From assembly GCF_025998815.1 (NCBI RefSeq), contig NZ_AP026678.1, positions 2,976,001 through 3,040,000 on the forward strand: DNA of 64,000 nt, given 5' to 3'. The DNA is from Ignavibacterium sp. GTDB taxonomy: Bacteria > Bacteroidota > Ignavibacteria > Ignavibacteriales > Ignavibacteriaceae. This document shows positions 17,665-25,722 of this stretch, one piece after another. The notes below the pieces were generated by a model. That model saw nothing but the letters and a program-made list of their open reading frames with translations, had not been told where the DNA came from and ran no database searches. How positions within the stretch are numbered: position 1 is the stretch's first letter; each line of letters begins with the position of its first letter. The position numbers were made by a program, and so were the translations under genes.

Positions 17665-20600
17665 TCAGCTGATAGATAATCCTTTATGAAGCGACTTTTC
17701 AACTGCCTGTTTAAAGCTACTTAGATTGACGGGTTTCTGAAAAACAAATTCAATCCCAAGTTCGTGATAATCTGTAGCGATTGTTCTGTCAATATCACTG
17801 CTTAAAACAATCACAGGCGGTTTTCCTTTTATATCAGCTTTCTTTAACTCTTTAACAAATTCATAGCCGTTCATAACAGGCATTCCGTGATCCGTAATTA
17901 CAAGTGCGGGTGGTGAAGCCAGAATTTTTTCAAGCGCTTCTTTTCCGTTAGAAGCAACATCAACATCATAATCCGGAGTAATGTTCTTCAGAATTTTTGA
18001 ATAGAGTAAGCGATCAGTTTTGCTATCATCAACAATCAGGATATTTGCAGATGCAACCGGTAATGTAAACTGAAAATCAGATCCTTCACCAGGTTTGCTA
18101 TCAACCCAAATTGTTCCGCCGTGCTTTTCGATTATTTCTTTTACCAATGATAAGCCAAGTCCGCTTCCTTTTTCTCCTGCTGTTCCTTCAGTTGAAAACT
18201 TAGAGTCGACTTTGAATAACTTAGGTAAATCTTCTGGTTGAATACCAATTCCTGTATCTTTTACACTGAATTTTACAAATCGTTTATTTTCTGCAGGGGT
18301 TGCACTAATAGTTATTGTGCCTTCACGGTTTGTGAATTTGATAGCATTTGAAATAAGATTATTGAAAACCTGGGCAATAAGACTTTTATCAATAAACAAA
18401 AACAACTCGTTGGTTATTTCATTTTTTATCTCGATCTGTTTTTGAATTGCAGAGCCACGCAATGCAGAAATTGAATCATTGATAATCTCAGTAATATCTA
18501 TTTTCTGTGGTTCGAATCTTATTCTGCCGGTTTGCAATCTTGTCCAGTCAAGCAGCGAATTAACAAGTGAAAGCATTGAGCGCGAAGCTTCCTGAATATA
18601 TTTGATGTATTGTTTTCTTTCCTCATCAGAAAGTTCATCATCGTTTTCAAGCAAATCCGTAAAGCCAAGTATTGAGCTGAAAGGAGTTCTTAAATCGTGT
18701 GAAATTATTGAGATAAATCTGTCTTTCGTTTCATTAAGTTTAATAAGATTCTGAGTTGACTTTCTCAGTTCTTCCTCTGCTCTCTTTCTGAAAGTTATAT
18801 CGCTTACAAGTCCAAATAATTTCTGAATCCTGCCTGTGCCTGATCTAATTAAGTTTAATTTTGTTCTTACCCAAACAATATTTCCTTGTTTGTTAATAAT
18901 CCTGAACTCGAACTCACCTGAAAGCTGAATACGGCTTTTAAGCAAGCTCATCAGCTTTGGTTTAAGAACCTTAAAATCATCAGGATGAATAATCTTTAGA
19001 AACAGTTTTGAATCGGAAAGAAAATCGGTTTGTGTGTATCCACAAATTTTTTGAATTGATGATGTGCAAAAAACAGGTCTTAAGCTAAATCCAATTCTTT
19101 CGAATGTGAAGAGGAAGTCATCAATATTTTCCGTGATGTTTCTGTACTTTTCTTCAGATTCTCTGATTGCTTTCTGTGCACGAATTCTTTCTGTTATATC
19201 TCTCGCAATTAGTACTATATAAGTTTTTTTATCAACATCAAAAGTTCCAACGGAAATTTCAGTATGGAGATAAGAGTTATCTCTTTTCTTACCAAGAAAA
19301 TCAAATCGTGACGGCGCTTCTTTCTTTCGCTCAAGTAACCTGAAATACTCTGCAACTTTTATTATATCATCGTTTGAAGAAAGATCAAGAACTTCCTTGT
19401 TCAGTAATTCTTCACCACTATCATAACCAAAAATGTTTGCAAATGATTTGTTCGCAATTATAATTCTTCCATCCTGAACCAAAGCTATTCCATCATTTGA
19501 TGCTTCAACAAGTGATTGATAAAGTTTTAATTCTTTTTCTTTTGATTTTATCTCTTCCAGATGATTGAAGTAACAACTTATATGCTGCAGGTTTCCAAGC
19601 TCATCAAATACAGGAACGAACACAGATTGCAAATTAATCGGAGTATCCCACTTTGTTCTGATTGGCAATTCAATTTCACTCGATGGCTTTGCACTGAATG
19701 CTGATAATTCAAAAACATTTTTGTCAAAATATTCGGGATCAATGAGGTTGTAAATTGTTGTGCCTAAAAGATCTTCTTCATTAAAACCAAGTGTGAAGAT
19801 TAAAGCTTCATTTGCAAAAAGAATTTGTCCATTCAAATCAACCTGACAAATCATTTGAGGGGCTTTTAGGATTGTCTGTTTTAGCCCTTTGAGCGATGAT
19901 ATAAGATTTTCTTCAAAATGAATTTTTGAAGTAATGTCTTCGCATTTTACAATCGTATGATCTTTATCATCTTCAAGTTTGGTAAATGTGCATTCCAGAA
20001 CAATTTTATTTCTTAAATCATCGTACTCAGTAATAATAGTTCTGTGAAAAGGTTTGGAAATAAGTTTATCTTCAATCCCTTTGATAAAGTCCTTAGTTAA
20101 AAACTTTACGAACAAATGAATTTGCTTATCGTAAAGTTCGGCTTTCTTTTTCCCGATAAATTTTTCTGCCTGAGAATTAAGGAAAACAATTTTGTTGTCT
20201 TTATCATAAACAAAAACAATTTCATCAAAAGCATTAAATAACGATTTATAGTAGTTAAGTTCTTCAGACAAAACAGAAGATGACTCTGCCTGTATAATTT
20301 CATTCGCAATATTTCTGAAGAAAAGATAGAATAAAAGGATATCTTCTTTTTGATTTATTACCGGAATTATCCGACATTCAAATCTGGAATGATTAACTGT
20401 TTCGCAAACAAGAGTTGTAATGTCTTTAGTGCTTAAACACTTTTCCAGATTTTGAATCAGTTCAAAATTGCTTTGTGGAGTAAGAATTGATTTGAAATCG
20501 TTGAATCCGGAAATTTCTGTAATTTGATTAAACTCTTGAGGAAGCTCTCTTGAATGCTGAAGAACAGAGAAATCATCAGCAAGCACAAAATAAAAATCAT

Positions 20601-21057
20601 AACTTTTTTCAATCACACTTTGCAGATGACTCAGCTTTTTTCTGTAATCTGAAATCGCCTCAAGTACAATTTTAATATCTTCAATTATAAATACCGCTCC
20701 ACTGAATTCATTCTTTTCGAATAATGGATTGGCTTTAAGAATAAGTCTTAATATTCCTTTATTCTGTAATTCCGGATTTGTGATTTCTTTTTCGAAAGGA
20801 TAACCATTCAGCAGAGATTCAATTTCATCTTTAAGCTGAGAGTTGAAAATTGGTGAGATTGAAAAGATACTTTGAGAAATTAAATTACCTGAAACGGAAA
20901 TATTATAGAAATCACATAAATTCAGAAAAGTTCTGTTGATGAACTCAATTTCAAGATTGTTGTTTGAAATGATAATACCGATCGGAAGGTCATTTAAAAT
21001 TTCAAATGACTTCAAATCAAAGTTCTTTTCAGCATTATTTCTAAATTTATTTTCCAA
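17665..21057 (-). CDS. Multi-PAS hybrid sensor histidine kinase / response regulator
   Basis: An 1130-aa protein without transmembrane segments, so a cytoplasmic sensor. About six PAS-type domains span residues 15-755, for example IGIIISNNNLEIEFINRTF near 27 and GIALVQDGRIIIANKSF near 524. The DHp domain has an intact H-box (SIISHDLRTPFSSILGF). The HATPase domain has NLISNAIKFTN, DTGIGI and GSGLGLSLVKE boxes. A C-terminal receiver domain begins ANILIVDDS, with the phosphoacceptor Asp in VITDHGMPVMNG and the Lys in FQKPV. It is an orphan: no separate response regulator or phosphotransfer gene is adjacent. Several PAS domains may bind haem, flavin or other small ligands, but no ligand residue is identifiable by eye. 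Confidence 0.93.
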   Translation of the reverse strand: MENKFRNNAEKNFDLKSFEILNDLPIGIIISNNNLEIEFINRTFLNLCDFYNISVSGNLISQSIFSISPIFNSQLKDEIESLLNGYPFEKEITNPELQNKGILRLILKANPLFEKNEFSGAVFIIEDIKIVLEAISDYRKKLSHLQSVIEKSYDFYFVLADDFSVLQHSRELPQEFNQITEISGFNDFKSILTPQSNFELIQNLEKCLSTKDITTLVCETVNHSRFECRIIPVINQKEDILLFYLFFRNIANEIIQAESSSVLSEELNYYKSLFNAFDEIVFVYDKDNKIVFLNSQAEKFIGKKKAELYDKQIHLFVKFLTKDFIKGIEDKLISKPFHRTIITEYDDLRNKIVLECTFTKLEDDKDHTIVKCEDITSKIHFEENLISSLKGLKQTILKAPQMICQVDLNGQILFANEALIFTLGFNEEDLLGTTIYNLIDPEYFDKNVFELSAFSAKPSSEIELPIRTKWDTPINLQSVFVPVFDELGNLQHISCYFNHLEEIKSKEKELKLYQSLVEASNDGIALVQDGRIIIANKSFANIFGYDSGEELLNKEVLDLSSNDDIIKVAEYFRLLERKKEAPSRFDFLGKKRDNSYLHTEISVGTFDVDKKTYIVLIARDITERIRAQKAIRESEEKYRNITENIDDFLFTFERIGFSLRPVFCTSSIQKICGYTQTDFLSDSKLFLKIIHPDDFKVLKPKLMSLLKSRIQLSGEFEFRIINKQGNIVWVRTKLNLIRSGTGRIQKLFGLVSDITFRKRAEEELRKSTQNLIKLNETKDRFISIISHDLRTPFSSILGFTDLLENDDELSDEERKQYIKYIQEASRSMLSLVNSLLDWTRLQTGRIRFEPQKIDITEIINDSISALRGSAIQKQIEIKNEITNELFLFIDKSLIAQVFNNLISNAIKFTNREGTITISATPAENKRFVKFSVKDTGIGIQPEDLPKLFKVDSKFSTEGTAGEKGSGLGLSLVKEIIEKHGGTIWVDSKPGEGSDFQFTLPVASANILIVDDSKTDRLLYSKILKNITPDYDVDVASNGKEALEKILASPPALVITDHGMPVMNGYEFVKELKKADIKGKPPVIVLSSDIDRTIATDYHELGIEFVFQKPVNLSSFKQAVEKSLHKGLSIS

Positions 21058-21098
21058 TTTTTCAGCATTTAATTATAAATTTTTTGTGAAATGGTTTA

Positions 21099-21132
21099 GG
21101 CACAGCATATTATTTAGAATAATTTATGTGCC
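21099..21132. promoter_or_regulatory. Imperfect inverted repeat between divergent kinase and mlaE genes
   Basis: GGCACA (21099-21104) and TGTGCC (21127-21132) are perfect reverse complements, and ATTATT/AATAAT add inner pairing with a small bulge. It lies 42 bases upstream of the hybrid kinase start within a 250-base divergent intergenic region that otherwise holds no recognisable signal. It could be an operator or a leader hairpin. Confidence 0.3.
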
Positions 21133-21307
21133 ACCAACAGTCAATAAAATGACAATATTACTCCATTTTATCACTATTATTTCTCAATTGTGAAATAATT
21201 ATTTGTCTCTTTTTGGTTAAATGTATTGATATAGAAATCATTGATAAATTTTTTTCAATGGCAATTTAGGTTTCATTAAATTTCTGATACAAAAAATAAG
21301 AATTATT

Positions 21308-22081
21308 TTGATAACAAAATTCTTACAATCGGTTGGGAATAAAACATTACTTTTCTTTCAGGAGTTTGGACAAATCTCCACTCTTCTTGGTAATATCATT
21401 AAGTTTTTCCCTCAAATACCTCGCAGCAGAAAATTGATTTTGTTCCAAATGGAACATATTGGCGTTAATTCATTACCACTTGTTTTGATTATTGCGATAT
21501 TCACCGGCGCGGTTTCCGCATGGCAAGCAGCTTATCAGTTAAAAGGAATTGCCCCATTATCATTTTTAGGTGGCGCAACAAGTCGTGCAATCATAACTGA
21601 ATTGGGTCCTGTTTTAACCGGAATAGTAATTGCTGGAAGAGTTGGTGCATCAATTGCAGCAGAATTAGGAACGATGAAAGTTACCGAACAAATTGATGCT
21701 CTTGAAACAATGGCAATTAGTCCGATAAGATTTCTGGCAATGCCACGATTTCTTGCTGCGATTATAATGATGCCTATCCTGGTAATATTTGCAAATGCAA
21801 TCGCAGTTCTTGGAGCTTACATTGTTTCAAATTACTTTCTTGGAGTTTCATTTGCAGTATTTTTTAATTCAGTAAAAAGATTTTTTATAATGGGAGATTT
21901 AATTGCCGGATTAGTTAAAACAATTTTTTTTGGTGGAGTGACTGCTTTACTTGGTTGCCATATCGGCTTCAGAACTGAAGGCGGTGCAGAGGGCGTTGGT
22001 TTAGCAACAATCAGATCATTTGTTGTTTCAGCAGCCTTAATTCTTATTCTTGATTATGTTCTTTGGATGCTGATATTTTGA
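21308..22081 (+). CDS. mlaE: MlaE-type ABC transporter permease (orphan)
   Basis: A 257-aa membrane protein of the MlaE/YrbE family with about five to six hydrophobic segments. The family core is clear: TELGPVLTGIVIAGRVGASIAAELGTMKVTEQIDALE, here given only as the recognised block around residues 99-135. A TTG start is used, because the next ATG would remove the conserved N-terminus. MlaE permeases move phospholipids between inner and outer membrane with an MlaF ATPase and an MlaD substrate-binding protein. Neither partner is adjacent here, so those subunits must be elsewhere if the system is functional. Confidence 0.88.
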   Translation: MITKFLQSVGNKTLLFFQEFGQISTLLGNIIKFFPQIPRSRKLILFQMEHIGVNSLPLVLIIAIFTGAVSAWQAAYQLKGIAPLSFLGGATSRAIITELGPVLTGIVIAGRVGASIAAELGTMKVTEQIDALETMAISPIRFLAMPRFLAAIIMMPILVIFANAIAVLGAYIVSNYFLGVSFAVFFNSVKRFFIMGDLIAGLVKTIFFGGVTALLGCHIGFRTEGGAEGVGLATIRSFVVSAALILILDYVLWMLIF

Positions 22082-22184
22082 AAAATTTGTTAGTCAGCAG
22101 TGATTTAAAGTCGAATTCAATTTCTTTTGTTCTCTAATTTATTTAAATAGCAAATAAGCATTAAAAAATTTGGAAGGAACAGTT

Positions 22185-23273
22185 ATGAAAAACAAAATCA
22201 ATTATATCTTAAAAGAAAGAAAAGAAAAGATTATCCTTCCTGAGAAGTTAGGGTTTGGTCAATACTTTACCGATCATATGTTTGAGATGGATTATTCGAA
22301 AGAAAAGGGCTGGCACAATGCAACAATAAAACCTCTCAGTGAATTATACCTTCATCCGGCTACTTCATTCATTCATTATGGACAAACGATATTCGAAGGA
22401 TTAAAAGCATTCAGAACTGCTGATGATGAAATTCAGATATTCAGACCTGATACACATCTTGAAAGATTAAATAACTCAGCAAGAAGAATTTGTATGCCTG
22501 AAGTTGATACTGAATTTGTTCTTGACGCAATGAAAGAACTTATTGCAATTGACAGCGATTGGATTCCAACAAAGAAAGGAGAAGCATTATACATAAGACC
22601 ATTTATGTTTGGCTATGATCCGGCATTAGGTGTTAGACCTTCATATAATTATAAGTTTATTATAATTCTTTCACCTGTTGGTGCGTATTATCCTGAGGGA
22701 TTTAAACCGGTAAAAATTCTTGCTCAGGATGATTATGTAAGAGCAGTAAGAAAAGGTTTGGGTGAATGTAAAACTGCTGCTAACTATGCAGCAAGTCTGT
22801 TAGCTGCTGATGAAGCTGCAAAAAAAGGTTTTACTCAAGTTCTATGGTTAGATGGTGTTGAACAAAAATATATTGAAGAAGTCGGAACTATGAATATTTT
22901 TATCCATTTCAAAGATGAAATTGCAACACCAAAACTTACTGGCTCAATACTTCCAGGTGTAACAAGAAGATCAGTTATTCAATTATTAAAAGAGTGGGGA
23001 TTAAATGTTACTGAAAGACTTATTTCAATTCGTGAAGTGATTGACGCGTATGATTCCGGAAATCTTGTTGGAGTTTTTGGAACAGGAACAGCAGCAATTA
23101 TATCCTCAGTTGGTTTACTTTCTTACAAAGGAAAAGATATGATGATAAATAATGGAAATGTTGGTGAACTCGATTTGAAGTTGTTCAACGAATTAACTGC
23201 AATTCACTACGGAGAAAAGGAAGATACTCACAATTGGATATTCAAAGTTGAAAAGAAGGCAATAGAAGTATAA
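22185..23273 (+). CDS. ilvE: Branched-chain amino acid aminotransferase
   Basis: A 362-aa class IV PLP-dependent aminotransferase of the BCAT type. It interconverts Leu, Ile and Val with their 2-oxo acids. Visible motifs are the substrate loop FIHYGQTIFEGLKAFRT, the PLP lysine in LGECKTAANYAAS, and the EEVGTMNIF and GTGTAAIIS cofactor-binding segments. The ATG at 22185, preceded by GGAAGGA, is chosen over an in-frame TTG at 22170. It is monocistronic: a terminator follows 27 bases later. Confidence 0.95.
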   Translation: MKNKINYILKERKEKIILPEKLGFGQYFTDHMFEMDYSKEKGWHNATIKPLSELYLHPATSFIHYGQTIFEGLKAFRTADDEIQIFRPDTHLERLNNSARRICMPEVDTEFVLDAMKELIAIDSDWIPTKKGEALYIRPFMFGYDPALGVRPSYNYKFIIILSPVGAYYPEGFKPVKILAQDDYVRAVRKGLGECKTAANYAASLLAADEAAKKGFTQVLWLDGVEQKYIEEVGTMNIFIHFKDEIATPKLTGSILPGVTRRSVIQLLKEWGLNVTERLISIREVIDAYDSGNLVGVFGTGTAAIISSVGLLSYKGKDMMINNGNVGELDLKLFNELTAIHYGEKEDTHNWIFKVEKKAIEV

Positions 23274-23300
23274 TCCCACACAAATTTCAAAAAACATTTT

Positions 23301-23335
23301 AAGGCATCAGTTAATAGCTGATGCCTTTTTCTTTT
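23301..23335 (+). terminator. Rho-independent terminator after ilvE
   Basis: A 10-bp perfect stem, AAGGCATCAG with CTGATGCCTT, has a seven-base loop and a T-rich tail (TTTTTCTTTTT). It insulates ilvE from the lexA promoter about 35 bases downstream. Confidence 0.93.
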
Positions 23336-23368
23336 TAAAATAATCTCGAAAATTCCTTCATTTTAATC

Positions 23369-23399
23369 TTGACAAGTGCACACAAGAGCACTATATTTG
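23369..23399 (+). promoter_or_regulatory. lexA promoter with a dyad operator between the boxes
   Basis: TTGACA (23369-23374), a 17-base spacer and TATATT (23392-23397) make a near-consensus promoter, with TATATTTG also matching the Bacteroidota TAnnTTTG form. The inverted repeat AGTGC (23375-23379) / GCACT (23388-23392), separated by eight bases, fills the spacer. That is where an autoregulating LexA dimer would block polymerase. The assignment of LexA as the binder is inference. Confidence 0.65.
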
Positions 23400-23422
23400 T
23401 AGTGAACAAATGAGCAGGTAAA

Positions 23423-24070
23423 ATGAAAAACAAATTAACCGACCGGCAAAAAGAAATTCTTAGTTATATCCAAAAATTTGTAGAAGATAACGGATTTCCA
23501 CCCACTTTAAGAGAAATTGCGGCACACTTTGGATTAGCTTCAACATTTGGAGTGAAGCGGCATCTTGACGCCTTAAAAAAGAAAGGTTATCTGAAAGTTG
23601 AAAGTTACGCAAGCAGAGCAATTACCCTTAATAAAAAATCTTTTGATGAATCTGATTCGTCAACAATCGAGTACAATTCAAAAATCATTTCAATTCCGGT
23701 TGTTGGTAGAGTTGCTGCTGGCTCTCCGATTCTGTCAGAGGAAAATCTGGATGGTACAATTGCAATCGATTCAAACTTTTTTGGAAATAGTAAAAATTGC
23801 TTTGCTTTCAAGGTATCAGGTGATAGTATGATAAATGCCGGAATTTTCGACGGTGATCTTGTTATAGTTAATCCAAATGAAAAAGTATCACAGCATGATA
23901 TTGTTGTTGCAAGAGTTGATGATGAAATTACGGTCAAGAATTATGAAAAGAAAAACGATAAAGTTTTTCTCATTCCACAGAATGAAAAGTATGAACCAAT
24001 AATCGTTACTGAAAAAAATAACTTTTCACTTGTTGGGAAAGTAATCGGCGTTTTAAGATGGTTTAATTAA
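23423..24070 (+). CDS. lexA: LexA repressor, SOS regulator
   Basis: A 215-aa repressor with an N-terminal winged helix-turn-helix (LTDRQKEILSYIQKFVEDNG, TLREIAAHFGLAS, GVKRHLDALKKKGYL) and a C-terminal S24 peptidase-like domain. Self-cleavage residues are intact: scissile Ala99-Gly100 in GRVAAGSP, nucleophile Ser135 in SGDSMINAGIFDGD, and general base Lys172 in ITVKNYEK. It should repress DNA-damage genes until RecA filaments trigger cleavage. The two small genes that follow, at gaps of 13 and 10 bases with strong ribosome sites, are probably co-transcribed and therefore SOS-inducible. Confidence 0.96.
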   Translation: MKNKLTDRQKEILSYIQKFVEDNGFPPTLREIAAHFGLASTFGVKRHLDALKKKGYLKVESYASRAITLNKKSFDESDSSTIEYNSKIISIPVVGRVAAGSPILSEENLDGTIAIDSNFFGNSKNCFAFKVSGDSMINAGIFDGDLVIVNPNEKVSQHDIVVARVDDEITVKNYEKKNDKVFLIPQNEKYEPIIVTEKNNFSLVGKVIGVLRWFN

Positions 24071-24083
24071 AAAGGAGTTTAAA

Positions 24084-24332
24084 ATGAAAACTGACATTTT
24101 CCGTGAGGCAATAAAAAACAGAAATAAAATCAGATTTTATTATGGTTTGCATCAATGGGTTGTTGAGCCATATTATGTTGCTAAAGACAGAAATGGTAAT
24201 AAGGTTTTATATGCAAAAGTGTCTTCAACTAATGAAGTTAAAAAATTTGATTTCAAAAAAATGGCGAACATAAAAGTTTTCGATAATTATAAATTTTCTC
24301 CGGTAATTCCTATTATTCCAATGGCTTCATAA
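24084..24332 (+). CDS. Small stand-alone WYL-like protein
   Basis: An 82-aa protein with a GGAG ribosome site. The pattern FREAIKNRNKIRFYYG, then VVEPYYVAKDRNGNKVLYAK, then a KKFDFKKMANIKVFD tail resembles a single WYL domain. WYL domains bind nucleic acid or nucleotide-like ligands and control defence or damage-related systems, but usually follow a helix-turn-helix, which is missing here. The aromatic triad is only partly kept. The gene lies directly after lexA and before a nuclease-fold-like gene. Assignment to WYL is by pattern only. Confidence 0.6.
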   Translation: MKTDIFREAIKNRNKIRFYYGLHQWVVEPYYVAKDRNGNKVLYAKVSSTNEVKKFDFKKMANIKVFDNYKFSPVIPIIPMAS

Positions 24333-24342
24333 GGAGGTTATT

Positions 24343-24774
24343 ATGAATTACGATAGAAGAAAAGATGTTGATGCACTCATTGAGCAATTTTGGAAAAGAG
24401 GTTATCTGACTGTTTGCAGAAAGTATGGAACTTATCTACCAGAACCTGACAAAGTGGGTATTTATGATGTGGATGTTATCGCCCGCTACAAAGATTCATA
24501 TGCCATCGGAATTGTTTTGAACGACGAGGACTTTTTTGATATAGCTAAAACTCAGAATAAAATTGCCTATCTATCAACACGGCAAACTAAATATAATGGT
24601 AAGAAGGTTGCGCTATTCGTTGGTGTTTCATTAAAGAATTACAGGAAAGCAAAAAGTCTTGTTGATGATTTGCCCGAAGAAGTCAGGAAAAATATTCGTT
24701 TGATTCAGATTATTGACAAACAGAATATTGAGCAACCAACAAGAAGAAGAAATAATGATGTGATTTTCTCCTGA
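24343..24774 (+). CDS. Uncharacterised protein, possible degenerate PD-(D/E)XK nuclease-like fold
   Basis: A 143-aa protein with an excellent AAGGAGGT ribosome site. I do not recognise a named family. The segment GTYLPEPDKVGIYDVDVIARYKD, then YAIGIVLND, resembles the metal-binding core of restriction-like nucleases (D in a strand, then a strand that would carry E-x-K). Here that second strand reads G-I-V-L, so catalytic residues look lost or displaced. Later segments (KIAYLSTRQTKYNGKKVALFVGVS) fit alternating strand and helix. It is the third gene of the lexA cluster. A non-catalytic DNA-binding or regulatory role is possible but unproven. Confidence 0.55.
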   Translation: MNYDRRKDVDALIEQFWKRGYLTVCRKYGTYLPEPDKVGIYDVDVIARYKDSYAIGIVLNDEDFFDIAKTQNKIAYLSTRQTKYNGKKVALFVGVSLKNYRKAKSLVDDLPEEVRKNIRLIQIIDKQNIEQPTRRRNNDVIFS

Positions 24775-24894
24775 AAAAATCATGTAAATATTACGCTTTA
24801 ATTAATCAATCCGAATAATACTACTGTTTAATTTCTTGATTTTCTAACACTCCGAATTTAACTTTACACGCTCAATCATTAATAGGATTTGAAA

Positions 24895-25722
24895 TTGAGT
24901 AAGAAAAAATCAGCTTCTGATGAAAAACTACAGAATGAACTGAAAAAGTCCGGTGAAATTCCCAAACACATCGCCATTATTATGGATGGAAATGGCAGAT
25001 GGGCTAAAAAAAGGGGACTTCCAAGAGTAGCAGGGCACAAAAGAGGTGTCGATACCGTCAAAGACATAGTTGAAGCTTGTGCTGAAATTGGTGTCAAGTA
25101 TCTAACCTTATATACTTTTTCAACCGAAAACTGGAAAAGACCTAAGGAAGAAGTTTCAACTTTAATGCGATTATTGCTTAATAGTCTGCGCGATCGTGTC
25201 GATGAGCTTTGCGAAAACGATATACGGCTTACAACTATTGGTGATACTGATTCACTTCCATACGAAGTTCAAAAACAGTTGAAAGCTGATATCGAAAGAA
25301 CAAAGAATAATAAAAAGATGATTCTGAATCTTGCTCTAAGTTATAGTGGACGATGGGAAATTATTGAAGCAGTAAAAAAGATTTCCAGAGCAGTTGAAAA
25401 AGGTGATTTGAAGCCAGATGAAATTAATGAGCAATTGTTCTCAAAGTTTTTAACTACTAAAGATTTGCCCGACCCGGATCTGGTTATCAGAACAAGCGGT
25501 GAATTCAGAGTAAGTAATTTTCTTCTTTGGCAAATTGCTTATTCCGAATTTGTGATTACTGATATTTATTGGCCTGATTTTAACAGGCATCATTTGTATG
25601 AATCTATCCGCGCATTTCAAAAGCGTGAAAGAAGATTTGGTAAAGTTAGTGAACAAATTAAAAAAGAAGTCAACTCAAAAGGCGTTACGAATGCAGAAAA
25701 ACTTCCTTCTCAGATTAGCTAG
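24895..25722 (+). CDS. uppS: Isoprenyl transferase (undecaprenyl diphosphate synthase)
   Basis: About 275 aa. It makes the C55 polyprenyl diphosphate used as lipid carrier for cell-wall and surface glycans. The cis-prenyltransferase signature is present: HIAIIMDGNGRWAKKRGLPR with the catalytic Asp, then GHKRG, the LYTFSTENWKRP motif, and DPDLVIRTSGEFRVSNFLLW near the C-terminus. A TTG at 24895, seven bases after AGGA, is the likely start; an earlier TTG at 24889 sits too close to that site. It heads an envelope operon and its 3' end overlaps bamA by 32 bases. Confidence 0.94.
   Translation: MSKKKSASDEKLQNELKKSGEIPKHIAIIMDGNGRWAKKRGLPRVAGHKRGVDTVKDIVEACAEIGVKYLTLYTFSTENWKRPKEEVSTLMRLLLNSLRDRVDELCENDIRLTTIGDTDSLPYEVQKQLKADIERTKNNKKMILNLALSYSGRWEIIEAVKKISRAVEKGDLKPDEINEQLFSKFLTTKDLPDPDLVIRTSGEFRVSNFLLWQIAYSEFVITDIYWPDFNRHHLYESIRAFQKRERRFGKVSEQIKKEVNSKGVTNAEKLPSQIS

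Noticed and set aside
18509-18518. GGTTCGAATC, a tRNA T-loop-like sequence
   Set aside because: It lies inside the hybrid kinase coding frame and no acceptor or anticodon stem can be built around it.
25598-25690. Earlier in-frame start for bamA
   Set aside because: It would add 31 charged residues before a perfect signal peptide and lies inside uppS; the ATG at 25691 fits an exported protein.
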